Below, piece by piece: positions 1 through 7,061 of a DNA stretch of 17,536 bases. This DNA is from Paraktedonobacter sp035294465 (GTDB lineage: Bacteria > Chloroflexota > Ktedonobacteria > Ktedonobacterales > Ktedonobacteraceae): positions 1 to 17,536 of the forward strand of contig DATGKW010000139.1 in the NCBI GenBank assembly GCA_035294465.1. Direction: 5' to 3'. Made by a program: the position numbers and the translations under genes. Under the pieces are notes generated by a model. The model worked only from the letters and a program-made list of their open reading frames with translations, was not told the origin of the DNA and made no database searches. How positions within the stretch are numbered: the first letter of the stretch is position 1; the number at the start of each line of letters is the position of its first letter.

Positions 1-396
1 GTAGGTCCACCGCCCCTGCGGCGGTCCAGGAATCCAATCGGCAGGGACTACAGAAGACACTCTATCGGTTGTCGTCATTCTTTACACCGCCTTTCGCCCT
101 GGCATCTCTCATGCGACATTCTCATACAAGCATATCATACCTCTGACCCATTGGGTAGGTCCCGAAAAACCATTGCGATTCGTTAGTATAGGTGTCACGT
201 GTCTTTCAAGGAAACCCTGGCAAATTCGGCGGAGCGCTTGCGACGAAGCCGGTTTGAAAGCGAGCCGCAGGACTTAGCGAAAGAAGGCAGAGAGCTCATG
301 ACAGGATTTCTTATGGTACAATGGGTGTCGTTGCGCATGCCCCGGCGCGTCGTGGCGCAATCAAGGCTCCGCATCAATAGTATGGAGGCACTTTCT
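1..396. other. Left-edge intergenic region, no convincing gene
   Basis: I see no supported gene here. An open frame runs upstream of the lipoprotein from 199, but it lacks a ribosome binding site, its composition is unlike the downstream protein, and it would place the signal peptide 66 residues inside the chain. The first 27 bases hold a GC-rich stem-loop (9-14 pairing with 20-25). The octamer GTAGGTCC occurs at 1-8 and again at 155-162. A TACAAT hexamer at 317-322 could be a -10 box for the lipoprotein operon, but I see no good -35 box in front of it. Confidence 0.5.
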
Positions 397-1125
397 ATGC
401 ACGCAAAACGCTTCTCTCCGCGACGTTTCATCTATGCCGTTGGTGGAACGCTGGCCTTGTTCTTGCTGCTGGCTGGCTGCGGCGGCAATACGTCCGCTAA
501 TGCTCCATCAGCGCAAACGCTCATTAAGAACGCGCAGGCTGCGATCAAAAAGGTGACGGCTTATCATTTTGACCTCAAGTCTCAGAATATCGGCACCGGC
601 GGCCAACTGCCCATTGAGAGCGCGGACGGCGATATTGTGGTGCCCGATAAGCTTCAGGCCAATGCCAATGTGCTCTTCAGCAACTCTACTGTGCAGGCGG
701 AGATTATCGCCATCGGCAACGATCAGTATATTAATGTGCTGGGCGGCTGGCAGAAGACTACCGGGCTGCTCAATCCGCGCTCGCTCTCAGATCCGCAGAC
801 GGGCGTGGCCGCAATCCTGGGTCAGATCCAGAATCCCAGCGCGCCCACCGCTTCCAGCAGCAATGGTACACCCTGCTGGAGCATCAATGGTAAGCTCAAC
901 GCCAGCCTGCTCAGCGGCATCACCGGTGGGGGAGCACCTGCCGGCACGGTGGATGATGTGACCGTGTGCATCGGCCAGAGTGACAATTTACCCTACGTGA
1001 TCGTGATCAAAGGGATAGCAGCTCAGGGTGATACGGCGCAGACGACGCGTACATTTACGCTCTCGAAATTTAACGAGCATATTACCATTAATGCGCCAAC
1101 CGTCGCCAGCACCTCTACAAGCTAG
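397..1125 (+). CDS. LppX/LprAFG-family lipoprotein
   Basis: A 242-residue exported lipoprotein. The N-terminus is basic (HAKRFSPRR), followed by a hydrophobic stretch (about 12-26) and the lipobox L25-A-G-C28, so Cys28 should be lipidated. The mature part resembles the LppX/LprG/LprA/LprF lipoproteins: YHFDL at 56-60, a GDIVVP segment at 78-83, a gly-gly-trp after a predicted strand (116-118), CWSINGKL at 160-167 and a closing LSKFNEHITI (222-231). In mycobacteria this fold is a hydrophobic pocket that carries acylated lipids. Start chosen at 397 because GGAGG lies ahead of it at 384-388 and it puts the signal peptide at the terminus; the frame is open further upstream. Only 23 bases separate it from the MFS gene, so co-transcription is likely. 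The lipid cargo is unknown. Confidence in the family is good but rests on motif recognition. Confidence 0.82.
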   Translation: MHAKRFSPRRFIYAVGGTLALFLLLAGCGGNTSANAPSAQTLIKNAQAAIKKVTAYHFDLKSQNIGTGGQLPIESADGDIVVPDKLQANANVLFSNSTVQAEIIAIGNDQYINVLGGWQKTTGLLNPRSLSDPQTGVAAILGQIQNPSAPTASSSNGTPCWSINGKLNASLLSGITGGGAPAGTVDDVTVCIGQSDNLPYVIVIKGIAAQGDTAQTTRTFTLSKFNEHITINAPTVASTSTS

Positions 1126-1148
1126 AATCGAAAGGAGTTCCAGGCCAT

Positions 1149-2858
1149 ATGCAGAGCGTCCCTGAGAGACCACCGGCGACCAGGCCGGGCGAAACGCCGC
1201 GCAAAGCCGGGGCTTCAACCGCGCTGCTGGCAATGATTGCGGCGTGCGGCGCAGTGTTTCTGACGGCCCTGGATCAAACGGTGGTGGTCACAGCGTTGCC
1301 GAGCATAAGCGACGATCTGCAAATCCCGCTGCAGCAGCTTGATCGCGCCGCCTGGATTATCAGCGCGTACCTGCTTGGCTACGTGATCGCTATGCCGCTG
1401 ATGGGGCGCGTCTCGGACCTGTACGGGCGGCGGCTGGTCTTTGTGATCTGCCTGAGCGTTTTCGGCGTGGCCTCGCTTTTCTGCGGACTGGCGACGATGC
1501 TGGGCAACCAGGTTGATATCACCTTCCTTCAGCATATCGGCATCAATGTGGCCGCGCCGGGTTCAATCGGTGATCCATCGCAGCTCCAACCGGGCCTGGT
1601 CTGGCTGGTCGCGGCGCGTTTTGTGCAGGCGGCTGGCGGTGGCGCGATTATTCCGGTGGCGATGGCGGTGGCGGGCGATTATTATGGCGAGCGGCAGCGC
1701 GCGCTGGCCCTGGGGCTGATCGGCATGGTTACAGAGACCGGCGGTGTGCTAGGGCCGCTCTACGGCGCGGCCATTATCCAGGCTTCTTCCTGGCATGTGA
1801 TTTTCTATCTCAATGTGCCGCTGGTCCTCATTCTGGTTGTCTTGATCATGCTCTTGCTCAAACCGCGCGCGGCGAGCACACCGGCGCAGGCAATGCGGCG
1901 CTTTATTGACTTGCCGGGTACGCTGCTGCTGGGCGCGTCTCTGATCTGCCTGAGCCTGGGCCTTTCGCAGGAAGCAGTTATCGGTACAACGAATCTGGCG
2001 GGCGCGAGCGGCTCGGCTCCCATCCAGAACAATCCTGTGTTGATCGCTGCCGCTATCGCGCTCTTTCTCGCTTTCATCACCCTGGAAGTTGTCATTGAAT
2101 GGCGGAGAGCGCACGAAATCGGGTCAGCCTTGCCGATTGTCGAGCCATCGCTTTTCAGGCGGCGAGCTTTCTCTGCCAGTTCGCTGGTCAGCTTGCTGGT
2201 TGGCGCGGCGCTGATCATTGCTATGGCCGATATTCCTCTGTTCGTGGCCAGCGTGCAGAATGGGAGCGTGCTGGATAGTGGCCTGGCCTTGCTGCGGCTG
2301 ACCGTCATGATTCCCATCGGGGCGGCTGCTGGCGGCTGGCTCTGTTTGCGCATTACTTGCCGGTTGACTGCGCTCGTGGGGCTGTTGCTGGCTACGCTGG
2401 GCTTCTGGCTGATGCACCTCTGGCCGATCCAGGTGAGCGCGAGCCAGATGAGCGCCGGCACGCTAATTGGCGGTCTGGGCTTTGGCCTGGTGATCGCACC
2501 CATCAGCACAACCGCTATCAACGCCGTGCGCCATTCCCAGATGGGTATGGCGGCCTCAATTGTCACTGTCCTGCGAATGATAGGCATGATCCTGGGACTG
2601 GCCGCGCTGACCTCGTGGGGCCTCGGCCGCTTCTATAACATTGTGAACTCTGCGAAATTGCCCGCGAATATCAAACCTTTCAGCGCCGCTTACACGGCCT
2701 ACGAAGCACACCTGACGACGGTGGCGGCGCACGATGTCTTTACTTCCATCTTTCTGGCCGCTGGTGTATTATGTCTTGTGGCTATTGTGCCTGCCTGCTT
2801 GCTGGAAGGGCGCGAACCATCACCGTATGCTGTCGTGCGCGCCCAGAAGCATGACTGA
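1149..2858 (+). CDS. MFS exporter, DHA2 (14-TM) family
   Basis: A 569-residue inner-membrane transporter with about 14 predicted helices, the usual DHA2 (EmrB/QacA-like) size. Visible motifs are LDQTVVVTALP (41-51, motif D1 with Asp42), GRVSDLYGRR (86-95, motif A in the TM2-TM3 loop) and TETGGVLGPLYG (195-206, motif C, typical of drug/H+ antiporters). A long polar segment at 118-149 separates helices 3 and 4, and a 40-residue loop at 491-532 separates the last two helices. An AGGAG site at 1133-1137 precedes the ATG. It follows the lipoprotein by 23 bases and precedes the DUF4097 gene by 34, so the three look like one operon. The pairing with an LppX/LprG-type lipoprotein recalls mycobacterial lprG-Rv1410c, whose transporter moves lipids; lipid export is therefore a plausible role (inference). 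A plain drug pump is the alternative. Confidence 0.88.
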   Translation: MQSVPERPPATRPGETPRKAGASTALLAMIAACGAVFLTALDQTVVVTALPSISDDLQIPLQQLDRAAWIISAYLLGYVIAMPLMGRVSDLYGRRLVFVICLSVFGVASLFCGLATMLGNQVDITFLQHIGINVAAPGSIGDPSQLQPGLVWLVAARFVQAAGGGAIIPVAMAVAGDYYGERQRALALGLIGMVTETGGVLGPLYGAAIIQASSWHVIFYLNVPLVLILVVLIMLLLKPRAASTPAQAMRRFIDLPGTLLLGASLICLSLGLSQEAVIGTTNLAGASGSAPIQNNPVLIAAAIALFLAFITLEVVIEWRRAHEIGSALPIVEPSLFRRRAFSASSLVSLLVGAALIIAMADIPLFVASVQNGSVLDSGLALLRLTVMIPIGAAAGGWLCLRITCRLTALVGLLLATLGFWLMHLWPIQVSASQMSAGTLIGGLGFGLVIAPISTTAINAVRHSQMGMAASIVTVLRMIGMILGLAALTSWGLGRFYNIVNSAKLPANIKPFSAAYTAYEAHLTTVAAHDVFTSIFLAAGVLCLVAIVPACLLEGREPSPYAVVRAQKHD

Positions 2859-2892
2859 TGAAAATTCAGGCCGCTCGACAAGGATGTGCCGT

Positions 2893-4470
2893 ATGAGTAA
2901 CGACAACGACCGATCAAACAATACGTGGGATGGTGAAGACGAATGGCAGCCTCCCAGGACGTTTCGCGATGCCTATCTCGATGCTGTCAATCGGAGCCGT
3001 CCGCGTGCAGGCGGTACGCCTGGGAATGATATGTCCGAGCCACCGGGCAGGCGCGCGCGACCGCGCAACACGTCGGGGGGCGGTCGCATCTATGAAGAGG
3101 GTGATGAGCGGCCTTCGCGTCCTCGCCCGACGCGCCAATCACGCGAAGAGGTCGAGGCACGCCTGCGCCAGCGCTCGCGTCAGTCTGCGCGCTACCAGGG
3201 TCAAGATGAGGAGCGCATTCAGCCGCCGGGCCAGGCGAGGCGGCCCGGCCAGCTTCCGCCGCGCCGGTCGCGCGATGGGCAAGACGATGCCTATCCTTAC
3301 CACCAGCCATCTCCCGTTCCTATCAGAATGCCCCCGGCCTCGCGCGGAGCCAGATCCACCGGCTCCGTTCGCCGCGCGAGCAGATCATATGATGAGTACG
3401 AGGAGTATGACGAATACGAAGAGTACGAGGAGATCCAGGGACGCAGGCGCGGATCGGGCCGCCGTCACCGGGGCGAACACGGGCGGGGCAGAAGCGCTCT
3501 GCGGACCTTTTTCATCGGCTGCGCAAGCAGTCTGCTCACCCTGGCGGTCATTGCGGCCATCCTGATCGTTCTCGCGCTGCGTAGCACGCCGCTGGGGCAG
3601 AATCTCGGCCTCGGCTCCTCGACCTATACGCAGACAAGTCAGCAGGCGCTCAATCTGGGGAATGCGAGTCAATTGATTATTCAGAATCAAGCAGGCGACG
3701 TTGCGGTGAATGTTGACCAGAACGCGGGCGGGGCTACTCTGAGCAGCGTCAAGAAGGTTCAGGCCAGCAATAGCAGCGGCGCGGACAGCCAGTTCAACCA
3801 GATCAAGATCACCGTAAAGCCGCTTACCCAGGGGGCGAACCCGGCTTGCACAGCCAGCAATTGTTTGCTGATCGCCACGACCGTACCGGCGACGAACGGG
3901 AGCGCGCTTGGCAGCAGCAATGGCAGTGAAGTGAGTCTCACTATTACCCTGCCGGCCAGCTTTCACTCGCTTAACCCTTCGGCTCCCTACGCCATCAGCG
4001 CCAGCACCGCTGCCGGGAATATATCCGTCAATGGCTTCGTCGGTATGCTCAACCTCACGGGCAACGTGGGCAATGTCAATATCAGCATTACCCACGCCCT
4101 GATCTACGCCGGCACTTGCATGCAGACCACGCACGGCAACGTCGTAATAGGTCAGGAGAGCATCTTTGACCTTGCCACGCCCTCGAATCTGGTTCCCTGT
4201 AACGGCACAACCAGCAGCCAGACGCATCCCTGGTTTAACATCAGCAGCGGCGTCGGCAACGTCTCTATCGCGCTGACCACGAATTCTACCAACCTGTTGC
4301 TGGATGCGAATACGAACAGCGGCAAGATCACCACTCAGTTTGGCCTGACTGTTCCCACTGCCAGCGATGGCTCGGCTACCTATCACGGCCCGCTGCTGCC
4401 CAACACGCATCCCACGGCCTCGCTTTACGTTGCCACCAGCACGGGAAATATCGCGATCACGAAGCAGTAA
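2893..4470 (+). CDS. Single-pass membrane protein with DUF4097-like beta domain
   Basis: A 525-residue protein in three parts. Residues 1-200 are hydrophilic and probably disordered, rich in Arg, Pro, Gln and Ser; they include an acidic-tyrosine tract at 166-180 and a basic tract at 183-200. One membrane helix follows (about 204-229). Residues 255-525 should face outward and repeat short strands of the form G-[DNK]-[VI]-x-[VIT] at 268, 375, 393, 415, 455, 477 and 518, the ladder pattern of DUF4097/DUF4098 beta-helix domains. Four Cys residues (319, 324, 409, 436) in the outer part could form disulfides. Start at 2893 chosen because AAGGA at 2880-2884 sits 8 bases ahead; an open frame extends to 2734 but overlaps the MFS gene. 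Probably the third gene of the operon. The molecular function of this family is unknown; an envelope structural or sensing role is a guess. Confidence 0.78.
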   Translation: MSNDNDRSNNTWDGEDEWQPPRTFRDAYLDAVNRSRPRAGGTPGNDMSEPPGRRARPRNTSGGGRIYEEGDERPSRPRPTRQSREEVEARLRQRSRQSARYQGQDEERIQPPGQARRPGQLPPRRSRDGQDDAYPYHQPSPVPIRMPPASRGARSTGSVRRASRSYDEYEEYDEYEEYEEIQGRRRGSGRRHRGEHGRGRSALRTFFIGCASSLLTLAVIAAILIVLALRSTPLGQNLGLGSSTYTQTSQQALNLGNASQLIIQNQAGDVAVNVDQNAGGATLSSVKKVQASNSSGADSQFNQIKITVKPLTQGANPACTASNCLLIATTVPATNGSALGSSNGSEVSLTITLPASFHSLNPSAPYAISASTAAGNISVNGFVGMLNLTGNVGNVNISITHALIYAGTCMQTTHGNVVIGQESIFDLATPSNLVPCNGTTSSQTHPWFNISSGVGNVSIALTTNSTNLLLDANTNSGKITTQFGLTVPTASDGSATYHGPLLPNTHPTASLYVATSTGNIAITKQ

Positions 4471-4606
4471 GAGAAAAACTCATGTTCCCTACAGTATGCG
4501 ACAAGATAAAATACGGTGATTACCCGATGTAGCTAGCTTCCTTCCGCGCTAAAATCAGGTCACAGATTGATATTGGGATGGAATAAGACAACCAGGGGAA
4601 ACTGCT

Positions 4607-5029
4607 TTGCAGGGTATACAGGCAAAAATCATTTCTATCGCCGAGGCTTGCCTGGGAGGGCTGCGCGGGCGCTCGGCCTTGCTGATCGGGCCTGGCGAGG
4701 TAAGCCAGCCCTATAAGACGCTGCTCCTGGAGGCAGGTATGAAGACTATTTTTCAGGAGAGCGATTACAGTAAGGTTGCCAGCTTGCTGCCCCATGTGCA
4801 GTTGCTGATGAACATAGCGAAGCCTGGCTCGCCGCTTCCTCTCTTAACGGCCGGCACGATTGCCGGAGGCTGCGTTGGACGGCGCACACCCCTGCTGATC
4901 TTCGACCTGGCTCCTTCAACTTCGGTTGAAGAACTGGCCGGTCTGCTCCCCGCTGTTTGCCTCTACACTCCCGACGACCTGCGCCGAATTCTCTACTCCG
5001 ACGCCCAGGTGAGTGTACGGATTGCTTGA
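4607..5029 (+). CDS. Free-standing glutamyl-tRNA reductase-like NAD-binding domain
   Basis: A 140-residue protein that aligns by eye with the middle (nucleotide-binding) domain of glutamyl-tRNA reductase HemA. It has a leading helix, LLIGPGEV (25-32, the GxGE dinucleotide turn), LLLEAGMKTI (39-48), PLLIFDLAPS (95-104, equivalent to the reductase's LIDIAvPRD strand) and CLYTPDDL (118-125, equivalent to LYdvDDL). Missing are the N-terminal catalytic domain with its essential Cys and the C-terminal dimerisation helix; the PRD motif is changed to APS and the NRT/NRS segment to QES. So it should not reduce glutamyl-tRNA alone. The start is TTG, supported by AGGGG at 4594-4598 with 8 bases of spacing. 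It precedes ispH by 82 bases on the same strand. The role is unknown; a regulatory or accessory nucleotide-binding protein is one possibility. Confidence 0.65.
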   Translation: MQGIQAKIISIAEACLGGLRGRSALLIGPGEVSQPYKTLLLEAGMKTIFQESDYSKVASLLPHVQLLMNIAKPGSPLPLLTAGTIAGGCVGRRTPLLIFDLAPSTSVEELAGLLPAVCLYTPDDLRRILYSDAQVSVRIA

Positions 5030-5111
5030 GACTCATGGTACAATAAGAGAAAGTTTTGCCTGTTTCAATAAGTCAGCAATACAGGAGAGAAAAAGAAACG
5101 TATAGTGGAAA

Positions 5112-6032
5112 ATGGAAGTAGTTAAAATCTCGCCTCGTGGCTATTGTTATGGTGTTGTCGATGCGCTGCAAATGGTGCGCCAGGTAGCGAAAGATCCGCA
5201 GCATCCCCGACCAATCTATGTCATTGGGCAGATTGTGCATAATCGCCACGCCATTGAAGAACTTAGCTCGCTGGGCGTGGTTACGCTGGATGGTCCCGAC
5301 CGGGCCAGCATTCTTGAACAGGTCGAGGCCGGCACCGTCATCTTCACTGCGCACGGCGTCTCGCCGCTGGTCAAGCAGCGTGCGCGGGAGCGCGGTCTGA
5401 ACTGTATTGACGCAACCTGCCCCGATGTTACCGTAACGCACGACCTTGTACGCGAGCTTGTGGCGAAAGGGTACTATATTCTGTATATCGGCAAGAAAGG
5501 CCATCCTGAGCCGGAGGGCGTGCTGGGCGAAGTGCCCGGCCATATCAGCCTGGTCGAGACTGAAGCCGATGTCGATGCCCTGCAACTAGCTCCAGAGCAG
5601 CAAGCCCGCCTGGCTGTTTCTACCCAGACCACGCTTTCACAATGGGACACCCGGCGCGTGATCGAGTATATTCGGCAGAAGTATCCCCAGGTGGAAGTTC
5701 ACATTGATATTTGCGCGGCCACCCAGAGCAGGCAAGAGGCCGTAGTAGCCCAGGCGAAGGGGGCCGATCTGACCATCGTGGTCGGTGATCCACGCAGCAA
5801 CAACACCAATCGCCTGGTGCAGGTTTCCCAGGAACTGGCCGGGGTGCCGGCCATCCGCATCGAAGATCTCTCGCAACTCAAGACCGAGTGGCTGCGAGGC
5901 AAGAAACGCGTAGCGGTTACAGCCGGCGCTTCCACGCCGAGCCAGTTGACCCGCGAGGTGATCCGCTTCCTCGAACAGTATCAACCAGAGGCAGAGCCGG
6001 CGAGCGAGGAATCTTCGTTGCAGAAGGATTGA
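5112..6032 (+). CDS. ispH: 4-hydroxy-3-methylbut-2-enyl diphosphate reductase (IspH/LytB)
   Basis: The last enzyme of the DXP (non-mevalonate) isoprenoid pathway: it reduces HMBPP to IPP and DMAPP in the cytoplasm with an iron-sulfur cluster. The three cluster cysteines are present: Cys12 (RGYCYGV), Cys103 (DATCPDVT) and Cys201 (DICAATQSRQ). Substrate-pocket signatures are IVHN (41-44), TAHGVS (79-84), KKGHPE with His131 and Glu133, GDPRSNNTNRL (225-235) and AGASTPS (271-277). At 306 residues it is of normal length, ending in a short acidic tail (291-306). The start is fixed: an in-frame stop at 5103-5105 lies 6 bases upstream of the ATG and no other start precedes the Cys12 motif. The nearest strong Shine-Dalgarno (AGGAG, 5083-5087) is too far away, so initiation may rely on the weak GTGGA at 5105-5109. 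Probably co-transcribed with the reductase-like gene upstream. Confidence 0.96.
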   Translation: MEVVKISPRGYCYGVVDALQMVRQVAKDPQHPRPIYVIGQIVHNRHAIEELSSLGVVTLDGPDRASILEQVEAGTVIFTAHGVSPLVKQRARERGLNCIDATCPDVTVTHDLVRELVAKGYYILYIGKKGHPEPEGVLGEVPGHISLVETEADVDALQLAPEQQARLAVSTQTTLSQWDTRRVIEYIRQKYPQVEVHIDICAATQSRQEAVVAQAKGADLTIVVGDPRSNNTNRLVQVSQELAGVPAIRIEDLSQLKTEWLRGKKRVAVTAGASTPSQLTREVIRFLEQYQPEAEPASEESSLQKD

Positions 6033-6033
6033 C

Positions 6034-6081
6034 GAGGTGGTGCAGGGCGATATTCGCCGCGTACGAAGCTGCCCCGACCTC
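6034..6081. terminator. Candidate branched stem-loop between convergent genes
   Basis: Between the convergent ispH and the small minus-strand gene, GAGGT (6034-6038) can pair with ACCTC (6077-6081), GCAG (6042-6045) with CTGC (6069-6072), and GGCGA/TCGCC (6046-6050 with 6054-6058) forms a perfect inner hairpin with a 3-base loop. The position suits a two-way transcription stop, but no T-run follows on either strand, so an intrinsic terminator is not proven. Confidence 0.25.
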
Positions 6082-6422
6082 TACTTCTTCGTATGGCAGG
6101 CGGAAATAATCTGCATGGCCTGCTCGCGAGCATCCAGCCTGGTCAAGGTCAGAATCTGCTGGAAAATGATGTGATGCAGCAAATTGCGCCGGAAAGACAT
6201 CTGGCTTTTCTCCGACTCGCTTATGCCTTCCTCGTCTGCCAGGGCTATTTGCTCATTGAGCTTGCGCAGCTTGAGAACGAAGAAAGCCAGGCGCAGCAGT
6301 TCAAAGCGCTGCATTTGTTCTTGAGAAGTAAAAATGCTGTCGATGGGAAAATGTTCAAGACGAGTGCGGGCTTGGGACCTGGCGGCTTGCAGTTTGGCGT
6401 CAGTATCAGAGCTCAGGCTCAT
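6081..6422 (-). CDS. Small helical protein of unknown function
   Basis: A 113-residue protein that I do not recognise. It looks entirely alpha-helical and charged, with Leu/Phe-rich segments at about 41-62 and 75-113, no signal peptide and no membrane helix. I start it at 6422 because the minus strand carries GAGGGAGA about 6 bases before that ATG; an in-frame upstream ATG at 6476 lacks such a site. An overlapping plus-strand frame (6093-6509) looks like a shadow: it has no ribosome binding site and poor amino-acid composition. The gene converges on ispH with 48 bases between the stops. A perfect 12-bp inverted repeat (6466-6503) lies about 45 bases upstream of its start and may act in its regulation. 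A cytoplasmic accessory protein is all that can be inferred. Confidence 0.55.
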   Translation of the reverse strand: MSLSSDTDAKLQAARSQARTRLEHFPIDSIFTSQEQMQRFELLRLAFFVLKLRKLNEQIALADEEGISESEKSQMSFRRNLLHHIIFQQILTLTRLDAREQAMQIISACHTKK

Positions 6423-6451
6423 TGGGATCTCCCTCAATATTGCGATACAAT
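6422..6451 (+). promoter_or_regulatory. Candidate sigma-70-type promoter
   Basis: TTGGGA (6422-6427) and TACAAT (6446-6451) are separated by 18 bases and point rightwards, the same geometry as the better promoter upstream of yajQ. Transcription from it would read the 6466-6503 hairpin first, and then a 17-codon frame at 6612 with a strong Shine-Dalgarno. It may be coincidental because it overlaps the start of the minus-strand gene. Confidence 0.25.
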
Positions 6452-6465
6452 CGATTTTCTTATTC

Positions 6466-6503
6466 TGAATTGGCAACCACCCTCTTCGGCAGTTGCCAAT
6501 TCA
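6466..6503. repeat. Perfect 12-bp inverted repeat, 14-base loop
   Basis: Arm 6466-6477 (TGAATTGGCAAC) is the exact reverse complement of 6492-6503. The plus strand continues with an A-rich tract, and neither strand shows the T-run of an intrinsic terminator. It sits upstream of the small minus-strand gene, so an operator or an RNA leader hairpin is more likely. Confidence 0.75.
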
Positions 6504-6892
6504 AAATAAGGAAAAAAAAGCATACGTTGCATCCCTACATAAGCATTAATCTATTCTCTGCAAGACATTGTACCAGGAAAATGTTGAGCTTTAAGAAGGG
6601 GGAAAGAGGCTATGAGCATCGGAGTAGCGCGTATTCGGGACCTTTCTCACCTTTTTCTCAGCTAGCCAAAATGGGTACTTTTGCCGAAATACCACCGGCC
6701 AGCGTTGCCATGATATCCGGTTTCAGATCTTGGCGCGGGATCGCTTTGCCGTGGCCTGGCGTTGGTGAGAAAGCAAGTTGGATAGCTGATCTGACTGCCT
6801 CTGTCTGCAACAGAGAAGCGTTGGGTTCGTAGCGCAAGAAAAGATCCATCAGGTCGGTCCAGAGTAACCGTACTGATGTGCCTCTCAGATTC

Positions 6893-6935
6893 GTTCGCAC
6901 ATGCGGGGAATATATCTTTCCCTACGTGTGCGAAC
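6893..6935. repeat. 43-base near-perfect hairpin
   Basis: GTTCGCACA (6893-6901) pairs exactly with TGTGCGAAC (6927-6935). The stem continues through one G-T wobble and one G-C pair, then after a single mismatch through 6905-6910 with 6918-6923 (one G-T wobble), closing on a 7-base AT loop. No T-run follows on either strand. It lies in the gene-poor region. Confidence 0.7.
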
Positions 6936-7061
6936 ACTGCTCGGTCTAACCCATTCTTTCGTTGAAAGGCGATAAAAAAATGTAATACATCTGTTGCATT
7001 CTGATGAATGTTGTATTGAGAAGCAAGCATTTCAGGATTCGACTGATCACCGAAAAGGGGT

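Noticed and set aside
199..396. N-terminal extension of the lipoprotein frame
   Set aside because: No ribosome binding site, composition unlike the rest, and it would bury the signal peptide and lipobox inside the chain.
1805..2587. 260-codon minus-strand frame opposite the MFS gene
   Set aside because: Shadow of the transporter, whose motifs and membrane pattern are unmistakable on the plus strand.
3385..4410. 341-codon minus-strand frame opposite the DUF4097 gene
   Set aside because: No Shine-Dalgarno, low-information composition, and the plus strand has a membrane helix and a repeat ladder that make sense.
6093..6509. 138-codon plus-strand frame over the small minus-strand gene
   Set aside because: No ribosome binding site; the minus-strand frame has a good one and a coherent helical pattern.
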